The translations under genes and the position numbers were made by a program. This document shows, piece by piece, positions 1 to 5,810 of a DNA stretch of 5,810 nt (its first letter is position 1; the number at the start of each line of letters is the position of its first letter). Origin of the DNA: an uncultured Paracoccaceae bacterium. Lineage in GTDB: Bacteria; Pseudomonadota; Alphaproteobacteria; Rhodobacterales; Rhodobacteraceae. Below the pieces are notes generated by a model. That model ran no database searches. It was not told where the DNA came from and saw nothing but the letters and a program-made list of their open reading frames with translations. The stretch is taken from assembly GCA_937927885.1 (NCBI GenBank), contig CALEZJ010000331.1:1-5810 (forward strand), given 5' to 3'.

Positions 1-271
1 GGCCAGTTGGGGGTCCATTCCGTTGGAGGGTGGTATTTCCGCCGCCTTCAAGCGCCAGATCGACGACAGCCCCGACCCCGCCGCCACCCGTCAGGCGCTC
101 GAGGACAAGTATCGCGCGCTGACCTCGCCTTTCCGCACCGCGGAACGGTTCGGCATTCTCGATATCATCGATCCGCGCGAGACACGTCCCCTGCTGGCTG
201 ACTGGATCGAGGATGCCGCGCGCCTCTTGCCGGGCCTGCGTGGCGTCGCCACCCGCCCGATGCGGCGGTAG
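1..271 (+). CDS. Acyl-CoA carboxylase carboxyltransferase (beta) subunit, C-terminal part (5' end outside window)
   Basis: This is the C-terminal 89 residues of a carboxyl transferase domain protein. In biotin-dependent acyl-CoA carboxylases this subunit moves the carboxyl group from carboxybiotin to an acyl-CoA in the cytoplasm. The frame is open from base 2 to the TAG at 269-271, with no internal start needed; a TTG at 23 lies in frame but falls inside a family motif. Visible signatures are WGSIPLEGG near the left edge (residues 3-11), a charged helix (AAFKRQIDDSPDPAATRQAL), then SPFRTAERFGILDIIDPRETRPLL, which matches the usual C-terminal pattern of AER/AEH, G, (D/E)xIDPxxTR. This pattern separates it from other crotonase-fold proteins. 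Whether the substrate is propionyl-, methylcrotonyl-, geranyl-CoA or another acyl-CoA cannot be decided from this fragment. Its stop is 9 nt from the synthetase start, so the two are probably co-transcribed. A biotin-carrying alpha subunit should be encoded elsewhere, perhaps upstream. Confidence 0.85.
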   Translation, partial: ASWGSIPLEGGISAAFKRQIDDSPDPAATRQALEDKYRALTSPFRTAERFGILDIIDPRETRPLLADWIEDAARLLPGLRGVATRPMRR

Positions 272-280
272 GGGGGGCGG

Positions 281-1804
281 ATGGGGCACATCATTGCCGG
301 ATACGAATACGACTGGGCCGCGTTGCAGTTTCGCGACCTGCCGTCGCTGGTGTTTGGCGACTCGGTTCACACTTATGCGCAGATCGATGCCTGTGCCAAC
401 CGGCTGGCCCATGCGCTGATCGGGCTGGGGCTGAAACCCGGGGCGCGGGTGGCGGTGCTGTTGACGAACTCGGTCGCCAGTCTGGAAACGGTGATTGGCG
501 TGGCCAAGGCGGGGCTGGTCTTCGTGGCGCTGAACGCGCGTCATGCCGGCCCCGAACATGCCGCGATTCTGGCCGATTGCGGGGCCGAGGCGGTGATCGC
601 GGGGCCGGAGTTCGCGGCGCTCGCCCCGGTTCTTGGCGCTCATGGCCCGTTGATCGGGATAGGCTGGGGCGAACTTCGCTATGACGACCTCCTGGCCACG
701 CAGCCGGATCATCCGCCGCGACTCGCCGTTGCTGAGGATGCGTTGGTCAGGATTGCCTATACATCGGGCACCACGGGTCGGCCGAAGGGAATTGCCTACA
801 GTTTCCGGCGGTTGAAGGCACGCTACGACAATTTCTTTGCCGCGCTGGAATACCGGCTGGGACCGCAGGACAGCATGATCCATGTCGGACCCCTGACCCA
901 TGCGGCGGGGAATTACCTGCTTCCGTATTATCTGCGCGGTGCGAAGAACGTGATCCTGCCGCGATTCGACCCCGATCTGGTGCTGCGCACGGTGGAAATG
1001 CAGCGGATCACCCATCTGTTTCTGGTGCCAACCATGCTGATCCGCCTGCTGGATCATCTGGATACCGGTGCAGCCTATGATCTGTCGTCGCTCAGCGTCA
1101 TCAATTACGGCACCGCGCCGACGCCCGCCCCGGTGATCCGCCGCGCGCTGGACCGTTTTGGCCCAATCCTGCGCCAGCATTTCGGCATGTCGGAATGCCC
1201 GCAGCCGCTGACGGTTCTCTATCCGCACGACCATCTCGACCCTGCGCGGCTGACCTCCTGCGGGCGGCCGACACTGAACCTGCGCATCGAGGTTCGCGGG
1301 CCGGATGGCGCCACGCTGTCCGCGGGCGAGGTGGGCGAGATCGCAATCGCTGCGCAGGGCGTTGCCGATGTGGACTATTGGCGCCGCCCCGACCTGCGGG
1401 CCGAGGCAGTCAAGGACGGCTGGCTGATGACCGGCGATCTGGGCCGCTTCGATGCCGACGGGTTCCTGTACATCGTCGGGCGTAACAAGGAGATGATCAT
1501 CTCGGGCGGTTTCAACATTTACGCGCGCGAGGTCGAGGACGCGCTGTTTCGCATGCCTGGCATTGCCGATGCAGCGGTCTTCGGTCTTCCCGATGCCGAA
1601 TGGGGCGAGGTGGTCGCGGCCGCGCTAGTCCCGAGGCCGGGTCAGACGCCCGACCTGTCAAGTCTGGGCGACACAATCGCAGGCTACAAGAAGCCGCGCC
1701 GTTTGCTGACACTGGCTGAATTGCCACGCAACCTGGCGGGCAAGGTGGACAAGGGCGCGCTGCGCGCGCTGGCATTGCAATCCATGGGAGGAGAGACACA
1801 ATGA
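281..1804 (+). CDS. AMP-dependent acyl-CoA synthetase (ANL superfamily)
   Basis: A complete 507-residue adenylate-forming ligase that should activate a carboxylic acid with ATP to an acyl-adenylate and then to the CoA thioester. Core motifs appear in order. The P-loop A3 is YTSGTTGRPKG at 160-170. PLTHAAG (204-210) holds the His that commonly lines the acyl pocket. FGMSE at 301-305 takes the place of the usual YGxTE (A5). The ATP-binding TGD is at 384-386 (A7). The hinge and A8 region GFLYIVGRNKEMIISGGFNI spans 394-413. The A10 catalytic lysine is K488 in NLAGKVDK. Length and both domains look intact. ATG 281 is the earliest possible start, because the upstream in-frame codons are the carboxylase stop and GGG GGG CGG. 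Only a G-rich stretch serves as ribosome binding site, so coupling to the upstream gene is likely. The stop overlaps the next start by 4 nt (ATGA). Family assignment is firm. The substrate is unknown, but neighbours suggest an acid imported by the TRAP transporter. Confidence 0.93.
   Translation: MGHIIAGYEYDWAALQFRDLPSLVFGDSVHTYAQIDACANRLAHALIGLGLKPGARVAVLLTNSVASLETVIGVAKAGLVFVALNARHAGPEHAAILADCGAEAVIAGPEFAALAPVLGAHGPLIGIGWGELRYDDLLATQPDHPPRLAVAEDALVRIAYTSGTTGRPKGIAYSFRRLKARYDNFFAALEYRLGPQDSMIHVGPLTHAAGNYLLPYYLRGAKNVILPRFDPDLVLRTVEMQRITHLFLVPTMLIRLLDHLDTGAAYDLSSLSVINYGTAPTPAPVIRRALDRFGPILRQHFGMSECPQPLTVLYPHDHLDPARLTSCGRPTLNLRIEVRGPDGATLSAGEVGEIAIAAQGVADVDYWRRPDLRAEAVKDGWLMTGDLGRFDADGFLYIVGRNKEMIISGGFNIYAREVEDALFRMPGIADAAVFGLPDAEWGEVVAAALVPRPGQTPDLSSLGDTIAGYKKPRRLLTLAELPRNLAGKVDKGALRALALQSMGGETQ
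1786..1795 (+). promoter_or_regulatory. Ribosome binding site of the TRAP binding-protein gene
   Basis: GGGAGGAGAG ends 5 nt before ATG 1801 and contains AGGAG at 1789-1793, 7 nt from that start. It is the strongest Shine-Dalgarno match in the window. It favours ATG 1801 over the in-frame ATG 1807, which would be 13 nt away. It lies inside the 3' end of the acyl-CoA synthetase gene, as expected for overlapping genes. Confidence 0.75.
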
Positions 1805-2793
1805 CGATGTTCCGCACGACTGCACTGGCCGGGGGTCTGGCCCTGCTGGCCCTGCCCGCTTTGGCGCAGGTACGCCTGTCGCACCACTTTCCGCCGACGC
1901 ATCCTTCGGCGCAGGCGATCGATGCCTTTGCCGCCGGTGTCAGCGCGCGCACCAATGGCGCCCTGACGATCGAGGTCTTTCCGGCCGGGCAGATCCTTTC
2001 GGCGCGCGATGTAATGGGGGGTGTCGCCTCGGGTTCTGTGCAGATGGGTGTTGCGGTGGGGCTGATCAGCTTCCCTGCAATGAACCGCGACTATGCCGTG
2101 TCCGCCATTCCGGGCCTGTTCGACAGCTATGACAGCCTGCGCGGGTTCTTTGCCGAAACCACCGAGGGCCAGCGAATCTGGGCCAGCCTGACGTCCGATC
2201 TGGGCATGGTGGCGGTAGGCGACATTCCTTCCGGCCCCTCGGCGGTCTATTCCGCGCGCGAGGACCTGTCGTCGGCGACCAGCTTTCAGGGAGCCAGTGC
2301 CCGCGTGCTGACCGACGCCGACCGCCCGCGCTGGGAGGCGCTGGGGGTCGCGCGCATGGTCAGTGTGCCTACAGGCGAAGTCTACACCGCGCTGCAATCG
2401 GGAATGATCGATACACTGGCGTCGGTGCCGGGCGCGGTCAATTCGAACAGTTGGTGGGATTTTCTGAATTCGGTACAACTGCCGTGGTTCGTCTTTGCCG
2501 ATGGTCATGTTTTGGCCAATTCCGTCTGGTTCGAAAGCCTGCCCGCCGATCACCGCCAGGCGATCCTGGATGCAGGTGCAGAGATGAGTGCGGCGACCAC
2601 CGCCGGAATCATGCAGGTAGCCGAGGCCCAGATCGCCCAGTTCGCCGAGCGCGGCGGTCAGGTCTTCACACTGGAGGGAGTGGCGCTGGACGAGTTGCGC
2701 ACACTGGAAGCGCAGACGGTCTGGCCTGCGATGGCAGCGCAGCTCAGCCCCGGTGTGCTGGACGCCGCCGTGGCCTGGATGGAAGGGCGCTGA
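1801..2793 (+). CDS. dctP: TRAP transporter periplasmic substrate-binding protein (DctP family)
   Basis: A 330-residue solute-binding protein that captures a ligand, usually an organic acid, in the periplasm and hands it to the membrane subunits. A Sec signal peptide is clear: a short basic N-terminus (MTMFR), hydrophobic core at 8-19, and ALA at 20-22 followed by Q23 as the cleavage site. The mature start VRLSHHFPPTHP, then FPAGQI (60-65), is typical of DctP proteins. R168 in GASARVL lies where the family has its ligand-carboxylate arginine (usual pattern KGxKIRxP), and GEVYTALQSGMID at 192-204 is the next conserved block. The family's usual DGQE-like continuation is replaced by DTLASVP, and tryptophans W218 and W219 follow, so the pocket may be specialised. 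The gene starts inside the synthetase stop codon, which argues for linked expression. The symbol names the family only; the ligand is unknown. Confidence 0.93.
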   Translation: MTMFRTTALAGGLALLALPALAQVRLSHHFPPTHPSAQAIDAFAAGVSARTNGALTIEVFPAGQILSARDVMGGVASGSVQMGVAVGLISFPAMNRDYAVSAIPGLFDSYDSLRGFFAETTEGQRIWASLTSDLGMVAVGDIPSGPSAVYSAREDLSSATSFQGASARVLTDADRPRWEALGVARMVSVPTGEVYTALQSGMIDTLASVPGAVNSNSWWDFLNSVQLPWFVFADGHVLANSVWFESLPADHRQAILDAGAEMSAATTAGIMQVAEAQIAQFAERGGQVFTLEGVALDELRTLEAQTVWPAMAAQLSPGVLDAAVAWMEGR

Positions 2794-2804
2794 ACGGAAC
2801 CGGA

Positions 2805-2830
2805 CAGCCCGGCCATGACAGGCCGGGCTG
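2805..2830 (+). promoter_or_regulatory. Intercistronic hairpin between dctP and dctQ
   Basis: CAGCCCGGCC (2805-2814) pairs perfectly with GGCCGGGCTG (2821-2830) across a 6-nt loop, ATGACA. The stem is almost all G-C. It starts 11 nt after the dctP stop and is followed by CCACGCACAATCACAAA, not a T-tract, so it is not a canonical intrinsic terminator. The dctQ ribosome binding site lies 14 nt downstream and is not part of the stem. The likely role is to block 3' exonucleases or attenuate transcription, so that more binding protein than permease is made. That role is inferred from position and shape. Confidence 0.7.
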
Positions 2831-2844
2831 CCACGCACAATCAC

Positions 2845-2851
2845 AAAGGGG
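2845..2851 (+). promoter_or_regulatory. Ribosome binding site of dctQ
   Basis: AAAGGGG ends 6 nt before ATG 2858. Unlike its coupled neighbours, dctQ has a 64-nt leader, so this site probably provides independent initiation. It supports ATG 2858 as the start. Confidence 0.5.
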
Positions 2852-2857
2852 CCGGTC

Positions 2858-3370
2858 ATGGTCATCGCAGGCTTGCAACGGGTGAATGACTGGCTGGGCC
2901 GTGCCTGCATCGCGGTGGCCACGCTGATCCTGGGCTTTGCCGTCTTCGCCTATGCCGCTGCCGCCTTCGAGCGGTATGTCTGGGGGTTAGGCCTTTCGAT
3001 CCTGAACGACCTGCCGCCCTTGCTGATCCCCTGGGCGGTGTTCCTTTGCATGGGGGTGCTGTTCCGGCTGGACCGCCATGTCGCGGTCGATTTCCTGCCG
3101 GCGATCCTGCCCAAGCGTGGGCGCATCTTGCTGCACCTTGGCCTGTCCGCGCTGACGCTGGGCGCCGCCATCGTCTTCGTCCTCGGTGCGAATGAGGCGC
3201 TGGCCTTCTTTCGCCGCTTCAACCAGATGACCGAGACCAGCCCGCGCTTTCCTCTGTGGTGGGTCTACCTGTCGTTCCCGGTGGGTTTTGCCCTGCTGGG
3301 CTGGTTCGCGCTGGAGCGGCTGATCCTCAGTCTGCGCGACCTGATCCGCCCGCCGGAGACCGCGTCATGA
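2858..3370 (+). CDS. dctQ: TRAP transporter small permease (DctQ family)
   Basis: A 170-residue inner-membrane protein with four predicted membrane helices at about 16-37, 52-71, 91-112 and 134-155, which is the standard DctQ topology and length. It partners the large permease in sodium-driven uptake of ligand delivered by the binding protein. Family-like features are the RLDRHVAVDFLP segment after helix 2 (70-81, compare the usual R-x-x-H-x-x-V/D) and PRFPLWWVYLSFPVGF leading into helix 4 (129-144). The small hydrophobic protein would be hard to assign alone, but its place between a binding protein and a large permease makes the call secure. The last four bases ATGA overlap the dctM start, indicating translational coupling and matched amounts of the two membrane subunits. 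Confidence 0.9.
   Translation: MVIAGLQRVNDWLGRACIAVATLILGFAVFAYAAAAFERYVWGLGLSILNDLPPLLIPWAVFLCMGVLFRLDRHVAVDFLPAILPKRGRILLHLGLSALTLGAAIVFVLGANEALAFFRRFNQMTETSPRFPLWWVYLSFPVGFALLGWFALERLILSLRDLIRPPETAS
3355..3359 (+). promoter_or_regulatory. Ribosome binding site that fixes the dctM start
   Basis: GGAGA lies 7 nt before ATG 3367, inside the end of dctQ. It supports 3367 as the dctM start over the ATG at 3256 in the same frame. The 37 residues gained from 3256 are Pro/Arg/Ala-rich, do not look like a membrane protein N-terminus, and overlap the conserved end of dctQ. Confidence 0.6.
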
Positions 3371-4632
3371 TCAAGCTCTCGGTTGCCCTTTCGGCCGCGC
3401 TTCTCATGGTCTCGCTGCCCATCTTTCTGGTGTTTGGCATCGGATCGACCCTGGTCGCGCGCGAGGCGTTGAACCTGCCCTGGACGCAACTCGTGCAAAC
3501 TTCGGTTGGTGCGGTGTCGAAACACCTGTTGCTGGCCGTGCCGCTGTTCATCTTTGCGGGCTATGTGATGGTCGCGGGCGGCATGGCGGCTCGTCTGGTC
3601 AACCTCTGCATCGCGCTGGTCGGGCACTGGCCGGGGGGGCTGGGCATCGCCATGGTGCTGGCGATGGGGTTTTTTGCCGCCTTCTGCGGCTCGGTCCTAG
3701 CAGCGATCACCGCAATCGGCACCATCCTGATGCCGCGGATGATCGAGAACGGTTATCCCGCGCCCTTTGTCGTGGTGCTGGCCGCCATGGCTGCGCTGAT
3801 CGAAGGGCTGATCCCGCCTTCGAACGCCGCGATCATCTATTCCGCGCTGACCTCGGTGCCGGTGGCACAGACCTTTGCTGCCGGAATCCTGCCGGGGATC
3901 GTGCTGGCGCTGATGCTGATGGGTTTTGTCGCCATTCGCTGCCGCGCCCTGCCGCGCAGCCCGCGCGCAACCCCTGCCGAGCGCCTGACAGCGACCCGCG
4001 CCGCACTTCCCGCGCTGGTCACGCCGGTCATCATCCTTGGCGGCATCTATGGCGGGTTCTTCACAGCGGCCGAGTCGGCGGCCGTGGCCGGGGTCTGGGC
4101 GATCTTTGCCGGGTTCGTGCTGTACCGCGAACTGACCTTTGGGGCTCTGGTGCGGGCGCTGGTGGCAGCGACGCTGGCCACGGCGGTGATCTTTGTCATC
4201 ATCGCGATGGCGACGCTCCTGTCGGTGATCCTCACCTTCACCCGGACTCCGCAGGCGATGGTCGACTGGTTCCTGTCCTGGAGCTCGTCGCCGCTGGCGT
4301 TCCTATTGATGATCGCACTGGCCTGCCTTGTTCTGGGCACCTTCATCGAGGTGGTGCCCATCTTCTACATTCTCATCCCGATGACGCTGGCGCTGTTGCC
4401 TGTGCTGGGCGTGGACCCGTTGCACTATTACATCGTCCTTGGCGCCTTCATCGGGTTGGGGATGCTGACGCCGCCGGTCTGTCTGGGCCTTTACACCGCT
4501 GCCGCCGTGGTCCGCCTGCCGCCCCAGCGCGCCTTTGCACAGGTTCCGGCCTTTCTGGCGCTGGGTCTGGCCTATGGCCTGCTGATGATCCTGGTCCCGT
4601 CGCTTGCCACCTGGTTACCGTCAAGGCTCTGA
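3367..4632 (+). CDS. dctM: TRAP transporter large permease (DctM family)
   Basis: With the start at ATG 3367 the protein has 421 residues, close to the family's usual length of about 425-430, and is hydrophobic throughout, as expected for the multi-helix subunit that forms the sodium-coupled transport path. Conserved family signatures are all present: VPLFIFAGYVM at 58-68, GSVLAAITAIGTI then P and the GY pair at 108-130, IPPSN at 149-153, GGIYGGFFTAAESAAVAG at 225-242, GTFIEVVP at 324-331 with a following P, and GMLTPPVCLGLY at 365-376. In the last motif C372 occupies a position that is normally Gly. No frameshift or truncation is visible. It overlaps dctQ by 4 nt, and its stop lies 4 nt before the crotonase start, so the transporter and enzyme genes form one transcription unit. 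Confidence 0.94.
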   Translation: MIKLSVALSAALLMVSLPIFLVFGIGSTLVAREALNLPWTQLVQTSVGAVSKHLLLAVPLFIFAGYVMVAGGMAARLVNLCIALVGHWPGGLGIAMVLAMGFFAAFCGSVLAAITAIGTILMPRMIENGYPAPFVVVLAAMAALIEGLIPPSNAAIIYSALTSVPVAQTFAAGILPGIVLALMLMGFVAIRCRALPRSPRATPAERLTATRAALPALVTPVIILGGIYGGFFTAAESAAVAGVWAIFAGFVLYRELTFGALVRALVAATLATAVIFVIIAMATLLSVILTFTRTPQAMVDWFLSWSSSPLAFLLMIALACLVLGTFIEVVPIFYILIPMTLALLPVLGVDPLHYYIVLGAFIGLGMLTPPVCLGLYTAAAVVRLPPQRAFAQVPAFLALGLAYGLLMILVPSLATWLPSRL

Positions 4633-4636
4633 TCCC

Positions 4637-5408
4637 ATGGAAATCCTTATCGAAGAACCCGATGCCGGAATCGTTCGCGTCACATTCAATCGCCCTGAGT
4701 CGCGCAATCACTTCGGCGATGGGGCAGACGCTGCTGGCACTGTGGACTGATCTTGCCGTGCGGCCCGACATCCGTGCGCTGATCCTGACCGGGGCAGGAC
4801 AACGGGCCTTCAGCGCCGGAGGCGACCTGAAAGAGCGTCACCGCCAGAGCGCGACCGACCTTGCCCGCAGTCAGGCTGTGCACCGGCTGGCGGGCACGGT
4901 GCGCCAGACCTTCGCCTTTCCGGTGATCGCCGCCGTCAATGGGGCGGCGCTGGGGGGTGGGGCGGAACTGGCGCTGTCGGCCGATCTGGTGCTGATGGCC
5001 GATCATGCGACGCTGGGCCTGCCGGAAATCCGCCACGGCTTCATGCCCGGGATGGGGGGCACGCAGGCCCTGATGCGGCGGGTTGGCAAACTGGCGGCGG
5101 CGGAACTGCTGCTGACTGGCGAAGCCATCGGGGCCGAGCGCGCGCTGGCGTTGCGGCTGGCCAACCGTGTCGTGCCGGGCGCGGACCTGCCCGAGGCCGC
5201 GCTGGCGCTGGCCCGCCAGATCGCGGCGGCACCCGAGGTTGCCGTGCAGGCCATCATCCGCGCCCTGCGCTTTGGCGACGAAGGCGGGCTGACCGGGGGC
5301 CTTGCCCTGGAGGCCGCGCTGCATCGGCACCTCATGGATCGGCCGGAACGGCAGCAAGGCGTTGCGAACTTCGCGCAACGCGCCTCACCGTCGGCTCCTT
5401 CGGGCTGA
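4637..5408 (+). pseudogene. Enoyl-CoA hydratase/isomerase (crotonase family), apparently frameshifted near its 5' end
   Basis: A crotonase gene read in two frames. From ATG 4637, 24 residues (MEILIEEPDAGIVRVTF, then NRPESRN) match the normal crotonase N-terminus, but that frame stops at 4748-4750. The rest, starting AITSAMGQ at 4704, is in the next frame and runs to TGA 5406-5408. Adding back 5 nt joins them into a 258-residue protein, a standard family length. In that numbering the oxyanion-hole blocks AFSAGGDL and NGAALGGGAEL are intact, and both catalytic glutamates are present: E112 in GGGAEL and E132 in GLPEI, spaced 20 apart as in rat mitochondrial hydratase (E144/E164). SAGGDLKER and the LTGGLALEAA region resemble human 3-methylglutaconyl-CoA hydratase (AUH), which would suit a neighbouring carboxylase. 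The longest single open frame starts at ATG 4662 (248 residues), but its first 14 residues look nothing like the family. Family is certain. True inactivation or sequence error is undecided. Confidence 0.85.
4704..4709 (+). other. Frameshift site in the crotonase gene (probable 5-nt deletion)
   Basis: At GCAAT (4704-4708) the same bases are needed twice: AAT (4706-4708) ends the upstream frame as the Asn of NRPESRN, while GCA ATC (4704-4709) begins the downstream frame as Ala-Ile of AITSAM. The family has an RN-A-(L/I/M)-x pattern here. An ancestral GCAATGCAAT that lost one copy by slippage would explain this exactly. A single added base is possible, but would leave the protein two residues short at this point. 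Confidence 0.7.
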
Positions 5409-5415
5409 ACCGTCG

Positions 5416-5449
5416 CCGCCCGGCCCGGGCAAGGGCTCGGGTCGGGCGG
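5416..5449 (+). terminator. Hairpin between convergent operon and ilvE, probable terminator
   Basis: CCGCCCGGCCCGGGC (5416-5430) pairs along its full 15 bp with 5435-5449 around an AAGG loop, using two G-U pairs. It starts 8 nt after the crotonase stop and ends 14 nt before the end of ilvE. No T-run follows on either side, so it is a strong structure without the classic tail. In a - strand transcript the two G-U pairs become A-C mismatches, so it should work better for the + strand operon than for ilvE. Function is inferred from position. Confidence 0.65.
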
Positions 5450-5463
5450 GACGTCCCTGTCCC

Positions 5464-5810
5464 TTACGCGCGCACCATCTTTTCGTAAGCGTCCGACACC
5501 TTGCGCGCGACGTTGCCGACCTGGAAATGGACCTCGCCGATCTGCGCCACCGGTGTCACCTCGGCGGCGGTGCCGGTCAGCCAGCATTCGTTGAAGCTGG
5601 GCAGTTCATCGGGCATGATGTGACGCTCTTGCACCGTCAGGCCCATATCCTCGCGCAGCATCTTGATGACGGTCTGGCGGGTGATCCCGTTCAGGAAGGC
5701 ATCAGCCAGCGGCGTATGCACCTCGCCGTCCTTGACGAAGAACACATTGGCCCCCGTCGCCTCGGCCACATAGCCGCGGTAGTCGAAGAACAGCGCGTCC
5801 GAACAGCCCT
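5464..5810 (-). CDS. ilvE: Branched-chain amino acid aminotransferase, C-terminal part (5' end outside window)
   Basis: The last 114 residues of a fold-type IV, PLP-dependent aminotransferase, which interconverts Leu, Ile and Val with their 2-keto acids in the cytoplasm. The frame is open to the right edge, so the GTG at 5767-5769 is an internal valine and not a start. The fragment begins GCSDALFFDYRGYVAEATGAN. E16 of the fragment, in EATGAN, matches the Glu that contacts the PLP pyridine nitrogen (E. coli pattern SEGAGEN). FLNGITRQTVI matches the PLP-phosphate segment (E. coli LPGITRDAII). LTGTAAEVTPV is the GTAAEITPV signature that favours a branched-chain enzyme over D-amino acid transaminase or aminodeoxychorismate lyase. 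The end, VARKVSDAYEKMVRA, is a normal C-terminal helix. It converges on the catabolic operon and is probably separately regulated. The protein start, the catalytic lysine and the promoter lie outside the window. Confidence 0.93.
   Translation of the reverse strand, partial: GCSDALFFDYRGYVAEATGANVFFVKDGEVHTPLADAFLNGITRQTVIKMLREDMGLTVQERHIMPDELPSFNECWLTGTAAEVTPVAQIGEVHFQVGNVARKVSDAYEKMVRA

Noticed and set aside
269..283. Possible carboxylase-synthetase fusion by stop-codon readthrough, since both genes are in the same frame
   Set aside because: The carboxylase C-terminus is complete at the TAG and the synthetase begins with a normal N-terminus. A shared frame occurs by chance in one of three cases.
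2815..2889. Tiny ORF (24 codons) beginning in the dctP-dctQ hairpin loop
   Set aside because: It has no ribosome binding site, its ATG lies in the loop of a strong stem, it overlaps the dctQ start, and its peptide is featureless.
1684..2922. Long open frame on the - strand (412 codons) covering dctP
   Set aside because: It lies opposite a clear DctP gene, its translation is rich in Arg, His and Gln with no recognisable motif, and it runs through the intercistronic hairpin. It is a by-product of high GC codon bias.
3256..3366. Longer start for dctM at ATG 3256
   Set aside because: The 37 extra residues overlap conserved dctQ sequence in another frame and do not resemble a membrane protein N-terminus. 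ATG 3367 has GGAGA 7 nt upstream and gives the usual family length.
4690..4715. Programmed ribosomal frameshifting in the crotonase
   Set aside because: There is no slippery heptamer or obvious stimulatory structure at the junction, and the required change best matches a 5-nt deletion. Crotonases are not known to use recoding.
4686..5378. 230-codon open frame on the - strand opposite the crotonase
   Set aside because: Composition is Arg/Gln/His-rich without motifs, and the + strand frame carries all the crotonase signatures.
5464..5769. Separate small - strand gene starting with GTG at 5769
   Set aside because: The frame stays open to the window edge and the added residues (GCSDALFFDYRGY) continue the aminotransferase alignment, so the GTG is internal.

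Overview
The window is a compact, GC-rich bacterial catabolic operon on the + strand, followed by the tail of a convergent amino-acid metabolism gene. The high GC, the strong G/C bias at third codon positions and the style of the proteins suggest an alphaproteobacterium, most likely Rhodobacterales (Paracoccus/Rhodobacter-like). This is inferred from composition and family resemblance, not from a search.

Layout, left to right. Positions 1-271 hold the C-terminal 89 residues of an acyl-CoA carboxylase carboxyltransferase (beta) subunit. Positions 281-1804 hold a complete AMP-forming acyl-CoA synthetase. Positions 1801-2793, 2858-3370 and 3367-4632 hold a complete three-part TRAP transporter in the order periplasmic binding protein, small permease, large permease. 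Positions 4637-5408 hold an enoyl-CoA hydratase (crotonase) gene that is split between two reading frames near 4704-4709. Positions 5464-5810, on the - strand, hold the last 114 residues of a branched-chain amino acid aminotransferase (IlvE). There is no gap over 65 bases without a gene, and I saw no tRNA, rRNA, mobile element or CRISPR array.

The + strand genes look like one transcript: spacing is 9 nt, then a 4-nt ATGA overlap, 64 nt, a second 4-nt ATGA overlap, then 4 nt. The only real gap, between the binding protein and the small permease, holds a perfect 10-bp hairpin without a T-tract. It is best read as an mRNA-processing or stabilising element that lets the binding protein be made in excess. 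The operon and ilvE converge on a 15-bp GC-rich hairpin at 5416-5449, probably the operon's terminator.

The genes suggest a scheme in which an organic acid is taken up by the TRAP system, activated to its CoA thioester, carboxylated by the biotin-dependent carboxylase and hydrated by the crotonase. This is the logic of the leucine/isovalerate (Liu) and acyclic terpene (Atu) pathways. The crotonase has features resembling 3-methylglutaconyl-CoA hydratase (AUH/LiuC), which fits, but the true substrate cannot be read from this window.

The most notable observation is the crotonase frameshift. It is neatly explained by loss of one copy of a tandem GCAAT, and restoring five bases gives a 258-residue protein of normal family length. 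It may be a real recent inactivation or an assembly error.
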